Of a stretch of DNA of 64,000 bases, positions 23,181-33,495 are shown piece after piece. Source of the stretch: Synchiropus splendidus (taxonomy: Eukaryota > Chordata > Actinopteri > Syngnathiformes > Callionymidae). The notes under the pieces are model-generated. The model was not told the DNA's origin, ran no database searches, and worked only from the letters and a program-made list of their open reading frames with translations. Position numbers and translations under genes: made by a program. The stretch lies in the NCBI RefSeq assembly GCF_027744825.2, contig NC_071348.1, positions 15,657,563 to 15,721,562 on the forward strand, in the 5' to 3' direction. The stretch's first letter is position 1. Each line of letters begins with the position of its first letter.

Positions 23181-24331
23181 ATATAAGGAGTCTATCCATG
23201 ACCATGCCATACGGAATATTACTGAAAGTTTCATGAGTCAATACCAGCGCTACCCTAGCCCTGCTAAGCCGGGGGTTTTCCGTTACCCCTGACAAATAAG
23301 GGACCATTGGACACTGCGTTACAAGGGATAGCCAATGGCAAGGAGTGTCAAAATCCTTTAAACAAGCATATCTTGCACGAGGATATGATGCCCACCGCGA
23401 TTCCTTAACGGATATTTACTCCCATATGCCCAGGGCCACTCGCTTGCCGACAGACTCCTGGGAGAGACGGTCTCCATGCCCCTCTGATTCCGACGATCAG
23501 AGTAGCGATGATTCTGGCAGTGATACTGACCCGCCACTGGGTCGGCAGCCAGACCCCCCAACTCCCTCAAGACAGGGTGGCAGGATAGCCTCCACAGGAG
23601 GGATAGGACGACAGCGTACCCAGCTGTCAGTCTCAATCCTTGCAGGGGGCCCCCCATCGGAGCCCAGACAAGACACTGACGTTAGAGTGTCAAGTAAAAT
23701 TACCGTAGCAGACCTGTGCAAGGCACTCGAGAAAAGGAAAGATAAGGAATCCAACTGTGAGTATGTTAGAAGATTGAATAAGGAATTGTCTCCATCTCAA
23801 ATGGCTGACCCAGTTATTAATAAATATGTCTCCAAAGGGAACGGATTAGATTTAGTCCAAGGGCAGACATTGATGGATTTGCTAACCTCCGATATGGCTA
23901 CTCTATTTACTAGCCAAGTAGAGGCAACCATTCGAGATCTGGTTGATAAAGTAAATAAAGGAGAGATGTCTCTTCTGCAAGCTTATTCCATACTGGCAGA
24001 TGAGGGGGCTGATGAGTCGCAGGTCAAGAATTTTCTGATACAGATTAACTGCCCTGAACAAGCAAAATTGGTTCTGGAGTTCCTCCAAGCAAAGGGACTG
24101 GATGCAAAAACTGAGGTTATCTCCCGTCACAGCTCTCTTATGGCTGTGAGAAGAGCCCTCAGAAAAGAAAAAGAGAGACCGGATGTATCCGAGGCTCGAC
24201 AGTCAAAAAACGAGGAGAGGGGGAAGTCTCTTCCCCCTTCTGGAAAAGTGACAGCAAACCCCCAACACCGCCCGGCTCGCACTCGATCTACCTTTCCACC
24301 GAAGAAGGATCGAAATCAGCAAGACATCTGA
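23181..24331 (+). pseudogene. gag: Gag capsid-like region, second (duplicated) copy
   Basis: This is the right part of the tandem gag duplication. It resumes at sequence equivalent to 18034, loses about 50 bp near 23278, and loses about 1.4 kb near 23337 (equivalent to about 18237-19645). From 23345 it matches the first copy from about 19650 onward. The deleted part includes the late-domain motifs. The frame from 23345 gives 328 codons with the acidic linker and the capsid-like helices. Unlike the first copy it reads past ILADEGAD into a basic, Pro-rich C-terminal segment. It ends at TGA 24329-24331, but the same frame reopens and continues to 24625. Confidence 0.8.
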
Positions 24332-24625
24332 CCCAATGGACAGGGTGGGGCCAAGCGCCCTCCATTCAACAAGAACGTGAATGGCTCAGGCACGAATGGC
24401 CCCAGACAGCCTCGTTGGAGGCAGGCCGACAATCGACCCCAAGCAAAGGGGCAGGATCGTCCCCATCCGAAACCAGTGTCCGACGAAGACTGGAAAGCGA
24501 TGACCCAGGAGCAGAAGGAAGCGGTAATACTTGCAGCGGCTCGACGAAACCAGGATCTGGGAAGAGATTTGACCGCAGCCCAGAGGAACGTGTTGGAAAA
24601 ACTCGAACCCAAAACCCAACAATGA
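24332..24625 (+). pseudogene. gag: Gag nucleocapsid-like tail without zinc knuckles
   Basis: The frame is the same as the preceding gag segment after its TGA. It is rich in Gly, Arg, Asn, Pro and Gln (for example NGSGTNGPRQPRWRQADNRP), then becomes helical and charged. No CCHC knuckle is present. This resembles the Gly-Arg nucleic-acid-binding tails of spumavirus Gag more than orthoretroviral nucleocapsid. It ends at TGA 24623-24625, which overlaps the pol ATG at 24622 (ATGA). Confidence 0.65.
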
Positions 24626-24750
24626 GGCACTATAAAGTGCAGATTTGGGCTAAAGATCATAAAAGAGATTGCTACTATGACACTGGATCGGACATATCCA
24701 TATTACCAAAGGAATGGTTGATGAAGAACTCGATCAGAAGATACTCGTAA
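24622..24750 (+). pseudogene. pol: Retroviral aspartic protease, start of Pol (frameshifted)
   Basis: An ATG at 24622 with A at -3 opens a frame that reaches the protease active site YYDTGSDISILPKEW, with DTG at 24679-24687. Retroviral proteases work as dimers, each giving one DTG, and cut the Gag-Pol polyprotein. The ATG overlaps the gag stop as ATGA in the -1 frame relative to gag. Either a -1 frameshift or an independent start, as in spumaviruses, could express it. The frame is lost near 24710 by an indel. Protease-like sequence (ILVKLANGDVVMMALG) continues in the frame used by the reverse transcriptase. Confidence 0.8.
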
Positions 24751-25960
24751 AATTGGCTAATGGAGACGTCGTTATGATGGCCCTAGGCAGATTTAATGGA
24801 AAAACTGTGGCGATAGGGCCTAACCCTTTATTATCTCCAAATGACTCAGAATGGATTATTGATGCCCCTTCTTCAAATTGGATGAGATAAGTTAATAGGA
24901 TTACGGCCATAGAAAAATTAGTATGTGCCTCTCACATAAACGACAAGGCATGCGTAGAAAGGATCCTTTATCCGGCCGAAGTGGCCGGACTTAAAAATGA
25001 TGTAGGATTAATGAAAACAGAACCATACGTTATTAGGGGTGGCCTCCCAGGCAAACAGAAGCAGTACCCATTAGGGAAATACGAGGATCAATTGCTGGCA
25101 GTGTTTAAATAATTGGAACAATTAGGGGTCTTCGAAAAAATTAACGAACCACCCTGCTTAATGCCAATACAAGCAGTACCAAAAAAGGATGGTACCGTTA
25201 GGCCTGTCCATAACCTAAAAATGTTAAATGACGTGACGGTGAAAGACACTACATAAATCATCAATCCCCGACAGACCATGTTAAAAATACGCCCGGGAGA
25301 ATATAACTCCTGTATTGACCTAGCGAATGGATTTTGGTCAGTCCCACTGGCCGAGGAGAGCAGGCCGAAAACCTGTTTTATGATAAAAGGACAAGGCTAC
25401 ATGTGGACCAGGCTGCCCCAAGGATTTGTGAATTCCCCAAACGCATTTCAGGAAAGAATGGAGAAACTGTTGCATGACTTGCCAGTCACATGTTACATAG
25501 ACGATATATTCATCTCCACGGAGACAGAAGAAGAACACCTCGAACTGTTGGAGGAGGTAATCCGGAGACTGAAAGACCATGGAATGAAGATTGTACCACA
25601 AGTCAAATATCTGGGTGTCTTAGTTACAAAGCATGCGATAACTTCCACTTACGATTACCTCCAAAATCTGCACCCTACTACGCTTAAAGAGCTAGAGAAA
25701 TGTTTAGGAAAATTGGGGTGGCTACGAAGTATGATTCCTTATTATTCCACCTTAGCGAGACCTGTCGAGATTATTAAAAATAAGGTCAGGACATTTGACA
25801 AACGATCCCTAAAGTTAATAGAACGCAATAGAATGCTAACGGCAGAAGAAATTGAAACCTGTCCAACAGATCCAACAAATTCTCACGGATGGGGTGAAAC
25901 TCGCTCCGTACCGAGATGGACAAAATATCTCTGTGATAGTTAGAGGAAAAGGAAAATAGA
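24711..25960 (+). pseudogene. pol: Reverse transcriptase, polymerase domain
   Basis: One frame runs from the protease remnant through the polymerase domain with in-frame stops near 24887, 25109 and 25255. Visible motifs are MPIQAVPKKDGTVRPVHNLK (fingers), SCIDLANGFWSVPL with the first catalytic Asp, LPQGFVNSPNAF (motif B) and CYIDDIFIST with the catalytic pair at 25500-25505. The thumb follows as TLKELEKCLGKLGWL. Near 25860 an indel moves the coding frame, and the connection domain continues out of frame with further breaks. The enzyme copies viral RNA into DNA. The motif spelling is clearly retroviral rather than LINE or Ty3. The breaks make it inactive. Confidence 0.93.
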
Positions 25961-26707
25961 GGATGCGCGGCAGTCTACGAGGAAAGCAATGACACACCCA
26001 TTTGTTACGTATCCGTCAGGTATTCACCCACTGAAAGTCGATTTGCCCCAGCAGAGAGGGAACTCAGGTTGTTATGGAAAGTTTACACGGAACTGGCTTC
26101 CAACTTAGGCCAGGTTTATGTAAAATGTACAGTAAAGAATGACCTCACTAAAGAAATGGTGAAGGATACGGTGGAATTTGCTAAAGCTTATGCCTCTAGA
26201 TGGGGAAAGTGGAAGCAGATGCTCTTGGATCCAAATTGGTCATTTCTAATGTCTAAGTCTAAACAGCAGCCTAAAATCCCTGCTATGTCTCAACCAGATT
26301 ATACAGGGATATACACCCTCTTTACTGATGGTAGTAAAACAGCACAAGATCCCGAGGGATATTGGGGTTTTGTGCTATACAAACGAGATAAACCCCGGTA
26401 TAAAGAGAAAGGAAGAATGGACAAAACAGCACAGGAGGCCGAGTTACAGGCAGTTGTCAGCGGACTGCAATATGTGAAAAAGAAGGGAATAAAATCCTGA
26501 CGAATTGTGACTGACAGTTGGTATGTGTCGGAAGGGCTGAAAGATAACTTTAAATACTGGCAGCAGCGAGACTTCCAGAATTACAAAGGTAAAGAGTTGG
26601 AACATCGTGACTTATGGATAGTGGTGAAGCAACTGCTACAACACATAAAACTTTGGGTGACCCATGTCAATAGTCACACGGGAATCCAGGATTTTGATCA
26701 CATGTGA
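25961..26707 (+). pseudogene. pol: RT connection and RNase H domain
   Basis: The frame carries the connection segment (SPTESRFAPAERELRLLWK) and then RNase H. Catalytic positions are visible in order: TLFTDGSKTA (Asp), AQEAELQAVVSGL (Glu), IVTDSWYVSEGL (Asp) and THVNSHTG (His). A TGA at 26498-26500 splits the domain between the Glu and the second Asp, and a second TGA at 26705-26707 separates it from integrase. All parts are in one frame. The domain removes the RNA strand during reverse transcription. The intact catalytic set shows that decay came after integration. Confidence 0.92.
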
Positions 26708-27622
26708 AATGATGTGGTCGACAAACTAGTGCAGACTAGAGCAGTTGCAGGAGGCACTTTGATTTTTCCTGATAAATGGAAGAATGACCAAGGGAAGCTT
26801 GTCATCCCACAGGAAGAAAGGTTGGATTATGTCCGGCATATTCATCGTGCTTTGCTACATGTCGGAAACGAGAGAACGCAGAGATGGATGGTTGATAACG
26901 GGATTGAGGCCGGTCCTCTCAAAGACACAATATCACTGGTTAGACATGACTGCGAGATATGCATGGAGAAGGGATTGTTACCTCCTATTGCTTATCAAGA
27001 AGGTAAAATTGCTGAAGAATTCCCAGGCATTTCCGCGTCTATGGATGTAGGAGTCCTGGGGAGTCACTTCGGTCAATATAAAAAATTCCTGGTAATGGCT
27101 GATAATGGGGGAGGACACACACGAGTTTACCCCATTAAGAAAGAAACCACAAGGACAGCAAAAGAGTGTGTAATGTCATTTATTCAGGGGAATCCAGTCA
27201 AAACCCTCAGATCGGATAATGCCGCCATGTTTACTTCGAAGCACTTTCGTTCATGGTTGGAACAGGTGGGGATACGACATGTCTTATTCATCCCGCACCA
27301 ATCCAACACAAACGGAGTCACGGAACGTGCAGTGCATGCGACAAAATTGCAAATACTATTATATAAGCTCAGATGGCACTTACCTGAAAACCTCTTTGCC
27401 ATTAACCGACAGCTCAGTCTACCTAATTTACGGGGTTCTACCCCTGCCCACTCTCACGAGCGGTCTGTATCGTTACAGGTGGGCAGTGAGGTGTGGATAC
27501 TCGCCACTGGAAAATCTACCACAATAGTGAAAGTCGAAGGGAACGTACTTACGGGAAAAGATGGCCACAGGTACCAACCCAAGCAACTTCGACTTAAGTG
27601 TAAAACTCAGGATGGAAGCTGA
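26708..27622 (+). pseudogene. pol: Retroviral integrase
   Basis: About 300 codons continue the RNase H frame after a TGA at 26705. The zinc-binding HHCC module is seen as HIHRALLHVGNERTQ followed by HDCEICMEKG. The catalytic core has ISASMDVGVLG (first Asp), LRSDNAAMFTS (second Asp) and TNGVTERAVHATK (Glu). The C-terminal beta-rich part (VGSEVWILATGKSTTIVKVEG) fits the DNA-binding domain. The domain itself has no internal stop. It inserts viral DNA with a 5-bp target duplication, which agrees with the AACGC repeats at the provirus ends. The last 62 nt overlap the next gene in another frame. Confidence 0.94.
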
Positions 27623-29155
27623 CCGAGACCATTTGCCAGGATGGGATCAGGGGGTAGGGGAGGACTATGTTAAGATGCTCTCCGATCGAGTCTTCCCAAA
27701 TAATGGCCTCCTTGTTATGACCTGGGATGGTATTAATCATTCCTGGAAAAAAGGGATTGTTATGCCCTATACTCACCCCACCACCGGTGTTAGATGGTCT
27801 AATTATGAACCTGGTGATTGTGTCCTTTGTGCTGCGCCCGTTTTCGTCCTCATTTGGTCTGGAGATGCAAAGTACAAGCATGAGCACCGTCCTAAACGAA
27901 TAGAGGTAGGAGCTGAACATCTGATGTGCGGGATCGAATTAATGGGGTCTGCCCCTTCACGTTCTGCAAATGCTGCTGGGAATCGTGGGGATGTCGAGAC
28001 CAAATATTACGCAAAGACACCCATTGCAGGCCATGCACCTGTGGCAGACGTGACGGGGTTTGGAATGTGTGCGATACAGGCACCCCCTGGCAGATAAACC
28101 CAGCACAGTTCTTGGCACTACGGTATCGTTTGCACTCAGACGATCACCTTCCACAGCCACCGTTTGCTTTACGGGCCAGTATCATAGATTCTTGGAACTG
28201 TCCTATTCTGATATACCAGACTATGATGTCTATTGGCGATGACAAACTCTCATCTAAGCAGGAAAGGAAACTCTCAGTTATCCCCAGGGATACCACCATG
28301 AAGTGGGAAGACTTTCTCCCATGGAGATGGGAGGATGGTTTACATCTGTCTGGAGATGGAAGCCTATCCTTGCCAGGCTATAGTTGGAGAGATTGGGAAT
28401 CCACCTCCATGGGAAGGTGGTGGACCGAGCAAATATGGCCCCAAGATAGGGTGGCTAAGGCAAAAATATTCTACCCTGACGTGTACAACTATCCCCATTT
28501 AACCAACAATAAGAGGATTTTTACAACTTCTGGAACCTTGCCCAGGCATGCTAAAGAGACACAGGAAGCCAGGGTCTCCACTATTAAACGTAACCTTATT
28601 CTTGTCACTGAATGCGGCCCACGAGTAGTGTCCGGGGCAGCCCGTGTCCTTATCACGCTCTCTGGCTTCACATGGTACCCGTTGGGGGTCTTCATGGAAG
28701 TTGACACAAAGGACTTGATGATACTGACCAATGTCTCGATCCCGGTTAGACCTGTAACAAGGACAAAGGTGACTGGATGGAGGTCAGCTTGGCTGAAGAG
28801 GAAATCTAAGCTCAGCCGTACTGGATTTACTGAAGCTGTCCTGGATCAGGAAATGCCAGGCTGCACGTTTTTCCAGCAGCACCTGGGGCCACGCCTAGGA
28901 AGTGTGATTGGTCCAGAGGGGGAGAGGAATAATCCCAAAAATATCCCGGCTATTATGAACCAATCAGGAGAGATCAAAAAGACGGTGTCGCAAGAACTAA
29001 TGCCACCACCCTCTTCTCACCCACAGGATCTCGATAGTCCTGGGTCAGAAGACGAGGAGGTGCCTAAAGTACGCGATAAAGGCAAGCGACCAGCTAGTGG
29101 TAAGCAATCGCGAATAGCCCTCCTTCTCAAAAGAAGAAAGGGAAAGAAGGAATAA
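27561..29155 (+). pseudogene. Accessory gene between pol and env, unknown function
   Basis: An ATG at 27561 with A at -3 and G at +4 opens a frame overlapping the end of integrase by 62 nt. That frame runs to 28097. A second frame, open from 27926 to 29155, takes over, so I read one gene of about 530 codons with a frameshift near 27920-27950. The second frame starts with a dense Cys/His cluster (CPFTFCKCCWESWGC, then HCRPCTCGRRDGVWNVC) at about 27950-28078, suggestive of metal binding. A Trp-rich segment and a beta-rich segment follow. The C terminus is acidic, then strongly basic (LLKRRKGKKE), a possible nuclear signal. The stop TAA overlaps the next ATG as TAATG. Its place matches that of lentiviral vif, but I see no homology. 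Function unknown. Confidence 0.6.
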
Positions 29156-29556
29156 TGAATTTATGGAATAAATTCTGGTATTGGAAAGCTAGGTGCTGGT
29201 GGCAATTTAAGGCGAGACAACAATTGGCATATAAAGATCAGGCCAAAGATATACAGCACCAGACGCCAGCTACAATTTCCAGGAAACAAATTGAATATAA
29301 GACCCATACCAGCAGTGTCACCCGACGTTGGAAATCAAAAACAGTACACAGTAAAAACTGCACCGTTTTGACCCCGAATACTAGAGAGATATCTTTGCCA
29401 ATTGCAACTGATATAAATGGCATTCAATTAGATCAAGCCCCATGGATAAAACAAGCAATTGTTCATATAAATATCCATGGAGCTATTAGTGGCACTTGTG
29501 AGTATGAGAAACCAAAACTTGATAGTCAGGAAGTGAAGAGTCAGGTGACCACCTAG
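29155..29556 (+). CDS. env: Env leader-like ORF
   Basis: The ATG at 29155 shares its A with the stop of the upstream accessory gene (TAATG). The 133-codon product starts with an unusual Trp-rich stretch (MNLWNKFWYWKARCWWQF), then basic and polar segments. Spumavirus Env leaders also have an N-terminal WxxW-type element that contacts Gag, so an env leader is plausible, but there is no clear hydrophobic segment. It ends at TAG 29554. The same frame continues directly into an arginine-rich site and the surface-protein segment, suggesting that the TAG is a disabling mutation or that this is a separate small protein. Confidence 0.5.
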   Translation: MNLWNKFWYWKARCWWQFKARQQLAYKDQAKDIQHQTPATISRKQIEYKTHTSSVTRRWKSKTVHSKNCTVLTPNTREISLPIATDINGIQLDQAPWIKQAIVHINIHGAISGTCEYEKPKLDSQEVKSQVTT

Positions 29557-30463
29557 ACACTCAAACGAAGACGTCGCAGAAGCGCGGAAAACCCCGTGAA
29601 CAAAACTGCCGCAACTGCCACTTGGACAGCTACTACCATGTCAATCACCCCCAGTCCGATTAATCAACAAGGAACTATTGACGTGTCCCAAAACCAAATG
29701 GTCAGTAGCATGGTCGTTTCCGAACCCGGAAATAATACCACAACAGAAATGAATACTCAGGTCACCTTATCTATTAGAGAAAATGAAGGGAATCTAGGTA
29801 CAGCAATAACTGAAAAGAAGACAGTCATTGCCACATCTCCTATTGATTCCATAACCATGCATACCCCAACTATGACCTCTGATCAAATGGAGACTAGCAT
29901 AATCCCAACAACTGATGGCAAAATAGTCGACATAGATACGACGGCCACAATGTTCACATCAGGCCCTACCAAGATAAAGAATAACAGCTCAGAGCCCGCA
30001 GATTCCCATAAGGAAGGCATGGGAGAATGTGATATCCCATGTAAGAGTGTTAATGTGTCAAATTGTGATGAAGGACTCATGAGCTGGCTCCTCCAGGCAT
30101 CACAGGCAGCGTATGAGAGGCTGTGTGAATATAAGGCCCAGTGTAAACGGAAGAATCAAACTCAATATGAATACGACACCTGGGAAGATATAATAACTCG
30201 TTATGGACATACATCCAAGGAATTTGTAACAGTAAAAGTAAAGTTAATAAATCATGAAGAGATGAGACTTTCCGGATTGTCCATCGGTCTTAGCTCTGTT
30301 AAAACCTGTTATTATAAAGTTTTTGCCCAACAAACGAGACGGGGCTGGACGATGGGAGAAGATAGATACTATCAGATGAAAACATGTCAGACAATCAATA
30401 GCACCCATGTGTGGAATGCTCCACTTACCAAAAGGGTAGAACAAGCTAGCTATAATAATAAAA
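29557..30463 (+). pseudogene. env: Env surface segment, 5' part, split by a LINE
   Basis: It is in frame with the preceding leader-like ORF after its TAG. It begins with five Arg codons (29566-29580), a candidate furin-type site. About 130 residues of Thr/Ser-rich, mucin-like sequence follow, then a Cys-containing globular part with several N-glycosylation sequons (NNTT, NNSS, NVSN, NQTQ, NSTH). The frame is interrupted at 30463 by insertion of a sense LINE and resumes at 33925 in the same phase. This is an exposed, heavily glycosylated receptor-binding-type region by composition; no receptor can be inferred. Confidence 0.75.
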
Positions 30464-30591
30464 GTTAAGTAGCTGGCGCTGTGGAGACGGCTGCCTCTCC
30501 AGTAGCTCTTCAGTCTTTAGCTCTTTTTTACCTTTTTCAACTTCTTTTCATCTACTTTCTTCACTCTCCCGGTGGAGTGATTGTGTGTTTT

Positions 30592-33495
30592 ATGTATCCT
30601 ATGGATACTTTAGACTTTTTAACGAAAACAAGAGCCAGTTTCCTCACCTACTCACGCGAGGACCTGCTGGCTCTGCAAACAAAGGGACGAGCCGGGATAC
30701 GACATCGCATTCCGGTGGAGCTGAGGAGGAGACCTCGGGGCTGCAAGGCTGGCGCTAAGCTAAAGACCGAGCGTACGGAGAATCGGAGACGCTACAAGCC
30801 ATCAATTCCCTCCGTCATCATGGGGAATGTGAACTCGCTGCCGAATAAGATCGACGAGCTGTCCGCACTGAACAACCAGCGGATCTACCGGGAAAGCAGT
30901 CTGTTCATCTTCACGGAGACATGGCTAAACCACCTCGTTCCGGATGCTAACGTTGACCTGCCTGGATTCACTGCTGTGAGAGCTGACAGAGACACTAAGG
31001 CAAGCGGGAAAAGCAAAGGTGGGGGTCTCATCATGTATGTGAACAACCGCTGGTGTAACCCAGGTCATATCTCCGTAAAGACAATCTCTTGTTGCCGGGA
31101 CCTCGAGCTGCTAGCTGTTAGCCTGCGGCCATATTATCTGCCGAGGGAGTTTAGTCACGTGATCACCGTCTGTGTTTACATCCCTCCGAGAGCGGACGCA
31201 GCCACTGCCTGTGAGAAAATCCACGCTGTCACAGCAAGGCTGCAGACACAGCACCCTGATGCACTCATGATCATCTCTGGGGACTTTAATCATGCAACTT
31301 TGGACTCTACTTTGGCTGCTTTCAACCAAGTTGTAGACTGTCCGACCAGAAACAACAGGACAATTGATCTACTGTATGTTAATGTACGGGATGCATACAG
31401 AGCGACTCCCCTCCCCCCACTAGGGAAGTCTGATCACAACCTGGTCCAACTACAGCCACTGTATATCCCCCTTGTCCAAAAGCAACCGGTTGAAACCCGA
31501 TCCATCAGGAGGTGGTCCCCTGAGAAGGAAAGTGCCTTGAGAGACTGCTTTAACACCACAGTCTGGGATGTGCTGTTGAACCCGCCTGGTGAGGACATAG
31601 AGGAGATGACACACTGTCTGACAGATTATCTTAACTTCTGCATCGACGTGGTCTCCCCTGTCAAGACTGTCCGCTACTACCCTAATAACAAGCCATGGGT
31701 CACGCGGGAAGTCAAGACTGTCCTCAACAAGAAGAAGACTGCCTTCCGGAGTAGAGATAAGGAGGCCATGAAGGCAGCTCAGCAGGAGGTGAAGCACTGT
31801 GTGAAGGAAGCTAAGGACAGCTATAGGAGGAAGGTGGAGCAGAAGCTGAGGGACAACAACATGAGGGAGGTCTGGCAAGGTGTGAGGACCATCACAGGTT
31901 TCAACACAAAGTCCAGAGCCGGCGGGGGGACAGTGGAGAGGGCAAACGAACTGAATGACTTCTTCAACAGGTTCAACCAGCCCCTGCCCCCCCCACCCCC
32001 ACCCTCACCACAGCCATCCCACCCTCCCTCCTTCACACAACAAAGCACAACAACACCCTCCTCCTCCCCCACATCAACACCATCGCCACCACACCTCACC
32101 ACAGACCAGGTCAGAGGAGAGCTGAGGAAGCTCCGACCCAGGAAAGCTGCAGGCCCAGACAAAGTGTGTCCAAGACTACTGAAGACCTGCGCTGCAGAAC
32201 TGGGGGAACCAGTACAACGGATCTTCAACCTCAGCCTCCAGACTGGGAGAGTGCCAACACTCTGGAAGACATCCCGCATTGTTCCAGTTCCGAAGAAGAA
32301 CCGGCCCAGCGAGCTGAATGACTTCCGACCAGTGGCACTCACTTCACACCTGATGAAGACGCTGGAACGGCTCTTCCTCAGCCTCCTCAGACCTCAGGTA
32401 CAGCACGCCCAGGATCGCCTGCAGTTTGCATACCAGCCAGATGTTGCCGTGGAGGATGCCATCCTCTACCTACTCCATCGAGCCCACTCCCATCTGGACA
32501 AGGGAAGCGGCACAGTGAGGATTCTCTTCCTAGACTTCTCTAGTGCCTTTAACACCATCCAGCCTTCTCTGCTTCGGGACAAACTGGGCAGGATGGGAGT
32601 GGACCCCCACCTGGTGGACTGGATCTCCGACTACCTCACTGACAGACCACAGTACGTCGGGCTGAAGGACATCACGTCTGACACTGTGGTCAGCAGCACA
32701 GGAGCCCCCCAGGGCACAGTGCTGGCCCCTGTTCTCTTCACCCTGTACACATCAGACTTCTGCTACAACTCAGAGCTGTGTCACATTCAGAAGTACGCAG
32801 ACGACACAGCCATTGTCGGGTGCATACGGGATGACAGGGAGGAGGAGTATCGGAGACTGGTCAGGGACTTTGCTGCATGGTGCCGCACCAACCACCTACA
32901 GCTCAATACCTCTAAAACGATGGAGCTGGTTATTGACTTCGGGAGGTCCAAACCAAGACCGCGACCAGTCCTGTTAGAGGGAGCTGAGGTGGAGACTGTG
33001 GACTGTTACAAGTACCTTGGGCTGTGGCTGGACAATAAACTGGACTGGACAACACACACCAGCCACCTGTATAGGAAGACACAGAGCAGGATGTACTTCC
33101 TGAGGAGACTGCGGTCCTTCAACATCTGCAGTAAACTGCTGCAGATGTTCTACCAGTCTGTGGTTGCCAGCGTCCTTTTCTACACCGTGGTGTGCTGGGG
33201 GGGCAGCATATCCAAGAAGGACACTTCCAGACTGGACAAACTGATCAGGCGGGCCGGCTCTGTGGTCGGCATGAAGCTGGACTCTCTGGTGACCGTGGCA
33301 GAGTTGAGGACTCTGGACAAACTGCTGGATATTATGGACAACACCAGCCACCCTCTGCACACCGTCATCAGCAACCAGAGGAGCTTGTTCAGTGAAAGGC
33401 TGCTGCTCCCCAAGTGTCGGACCAACAGACTTAAGAACTCCTTTGTACACCACGCCATCGTACTCTACAACTCCTCACTTGGGGGGAGGAAGTAG
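30592..33495 (+). CDS. LINE endonuclease-reverse transcriptase, intact
   Basis: From the first ATG (30592; a second at 30601) the ORF encodes about 967 residues with no stop. An upstream GTG-initiated extension is not needed. The N-terminal AP-like endonuclease shows MGNVNSLPNKIDEL, FTETWLNHL (catalytic Glu), IISGDFNHATL and GKSDHNLVQL (catalytic Asp-His). A Pro-rich linker follows near 31985-32040. The reverse transcriptase has RKAAGPDKVCPRLL, FLDFSSAFNTIQPSL (Asp), GAPQGTVLAPVLF (motif B) and QKYADDTAIVG (catalytic pair). A C-terminal segment with a conserved LLPKCRTNRLKNSF end closes it. All catalytic residues I can check are present. The protein nicks target DNA and primes reverse transcription there. 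Confidence 0.95.
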   Translation: MYPMDTLDFLTKTRASFLTYSREDLLALQTKGRAGIRHRIPVELRRRPRGCKAGAKLKTERTENRRRYKPSIPSVIMGNVNSLPNKIDELSALNNQRIYRESSLFIFTETWLNHLVPDANVDLPGFTAVRADRDTKASGKSKGGGLIMYVNNRWCNPGHISVKTISCCRDLELLAVSLRPYYLPREFSHVITVCVYIPPRADAATACEKIHAVTARLQTQHPDALMIISGDFNHATLDSTLAAFNQVVDCPTRNNRTIDLLYVNVRDAYRATPLPPLGKSDHNLVQLQPLYIPLVQKQPVETRSIRRWSPEKESALRDCFNTTVWDVLLNPPGEDIEEMTHCLTDYLNFCIDVVSPVKTVRYYPNNKPWVTREVKTVLNKKKTAFRSRDKEAMKAAQQEVKHCVKEAKDSYRRKVEQKLRDNNMREVWQGVRTITGFNTKSRAGGGTVERANELNDFFNRFNQPLPPPPPPSPQPSHPPSFTQQSTTTPSSSPTSTPSPPHLTTDQVRGELRKLRPRKAAGPDKVCPRLLKTCAAELGEPVQRIFNLSLQTGRVPTLWKTSRIVPVPKKNRPSELNDFRPVALTSHLMKTLERLFLSLLRPQVQHAQDRLQFAYQPDVAVEDAILYLLHRAHSHLDKGSGTVRILFLDFSSAFNTIQPSLLRDKLGRMGVDPHLVDWISDYLTDRPQYVGLKDITSDTVVSSTGAPQGTVLAPVLFTLYTSDFCYNSELCHIQKYADDTAIVGCIRDDREEEYRRLVRDFAAWCRTNHLQLNTSKTMELVIDFGRSKPRPRPVLLEGAEVETVDCYKYLGLWLDNKLDWTTHTSHLYRKTQSRMYFLRRLRSFNICSKLLQMFYQSVVASVLFYTVVCWGGSISKKDTSRLDKLIRRAGSVVGMKLDSLVTVAELRTLDKLLDIMDNTSHPLHTVISNQRSLFSERLLLPKCRTNRLKNSFVHHAIVLYNSSLGGRK

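Noticed and set aside
27561..29155. dUTPase or Vif homology for the pol-env accessory gene
   Set aside because: No dUTPase motif and no Vif-type HCCH or SLQ box could be seen; only the position is suggestive.
31821..32342. Long antisense frames across the env LINE
   Set aside because: They are shadows of the intact sense ORF with no domain of their own.
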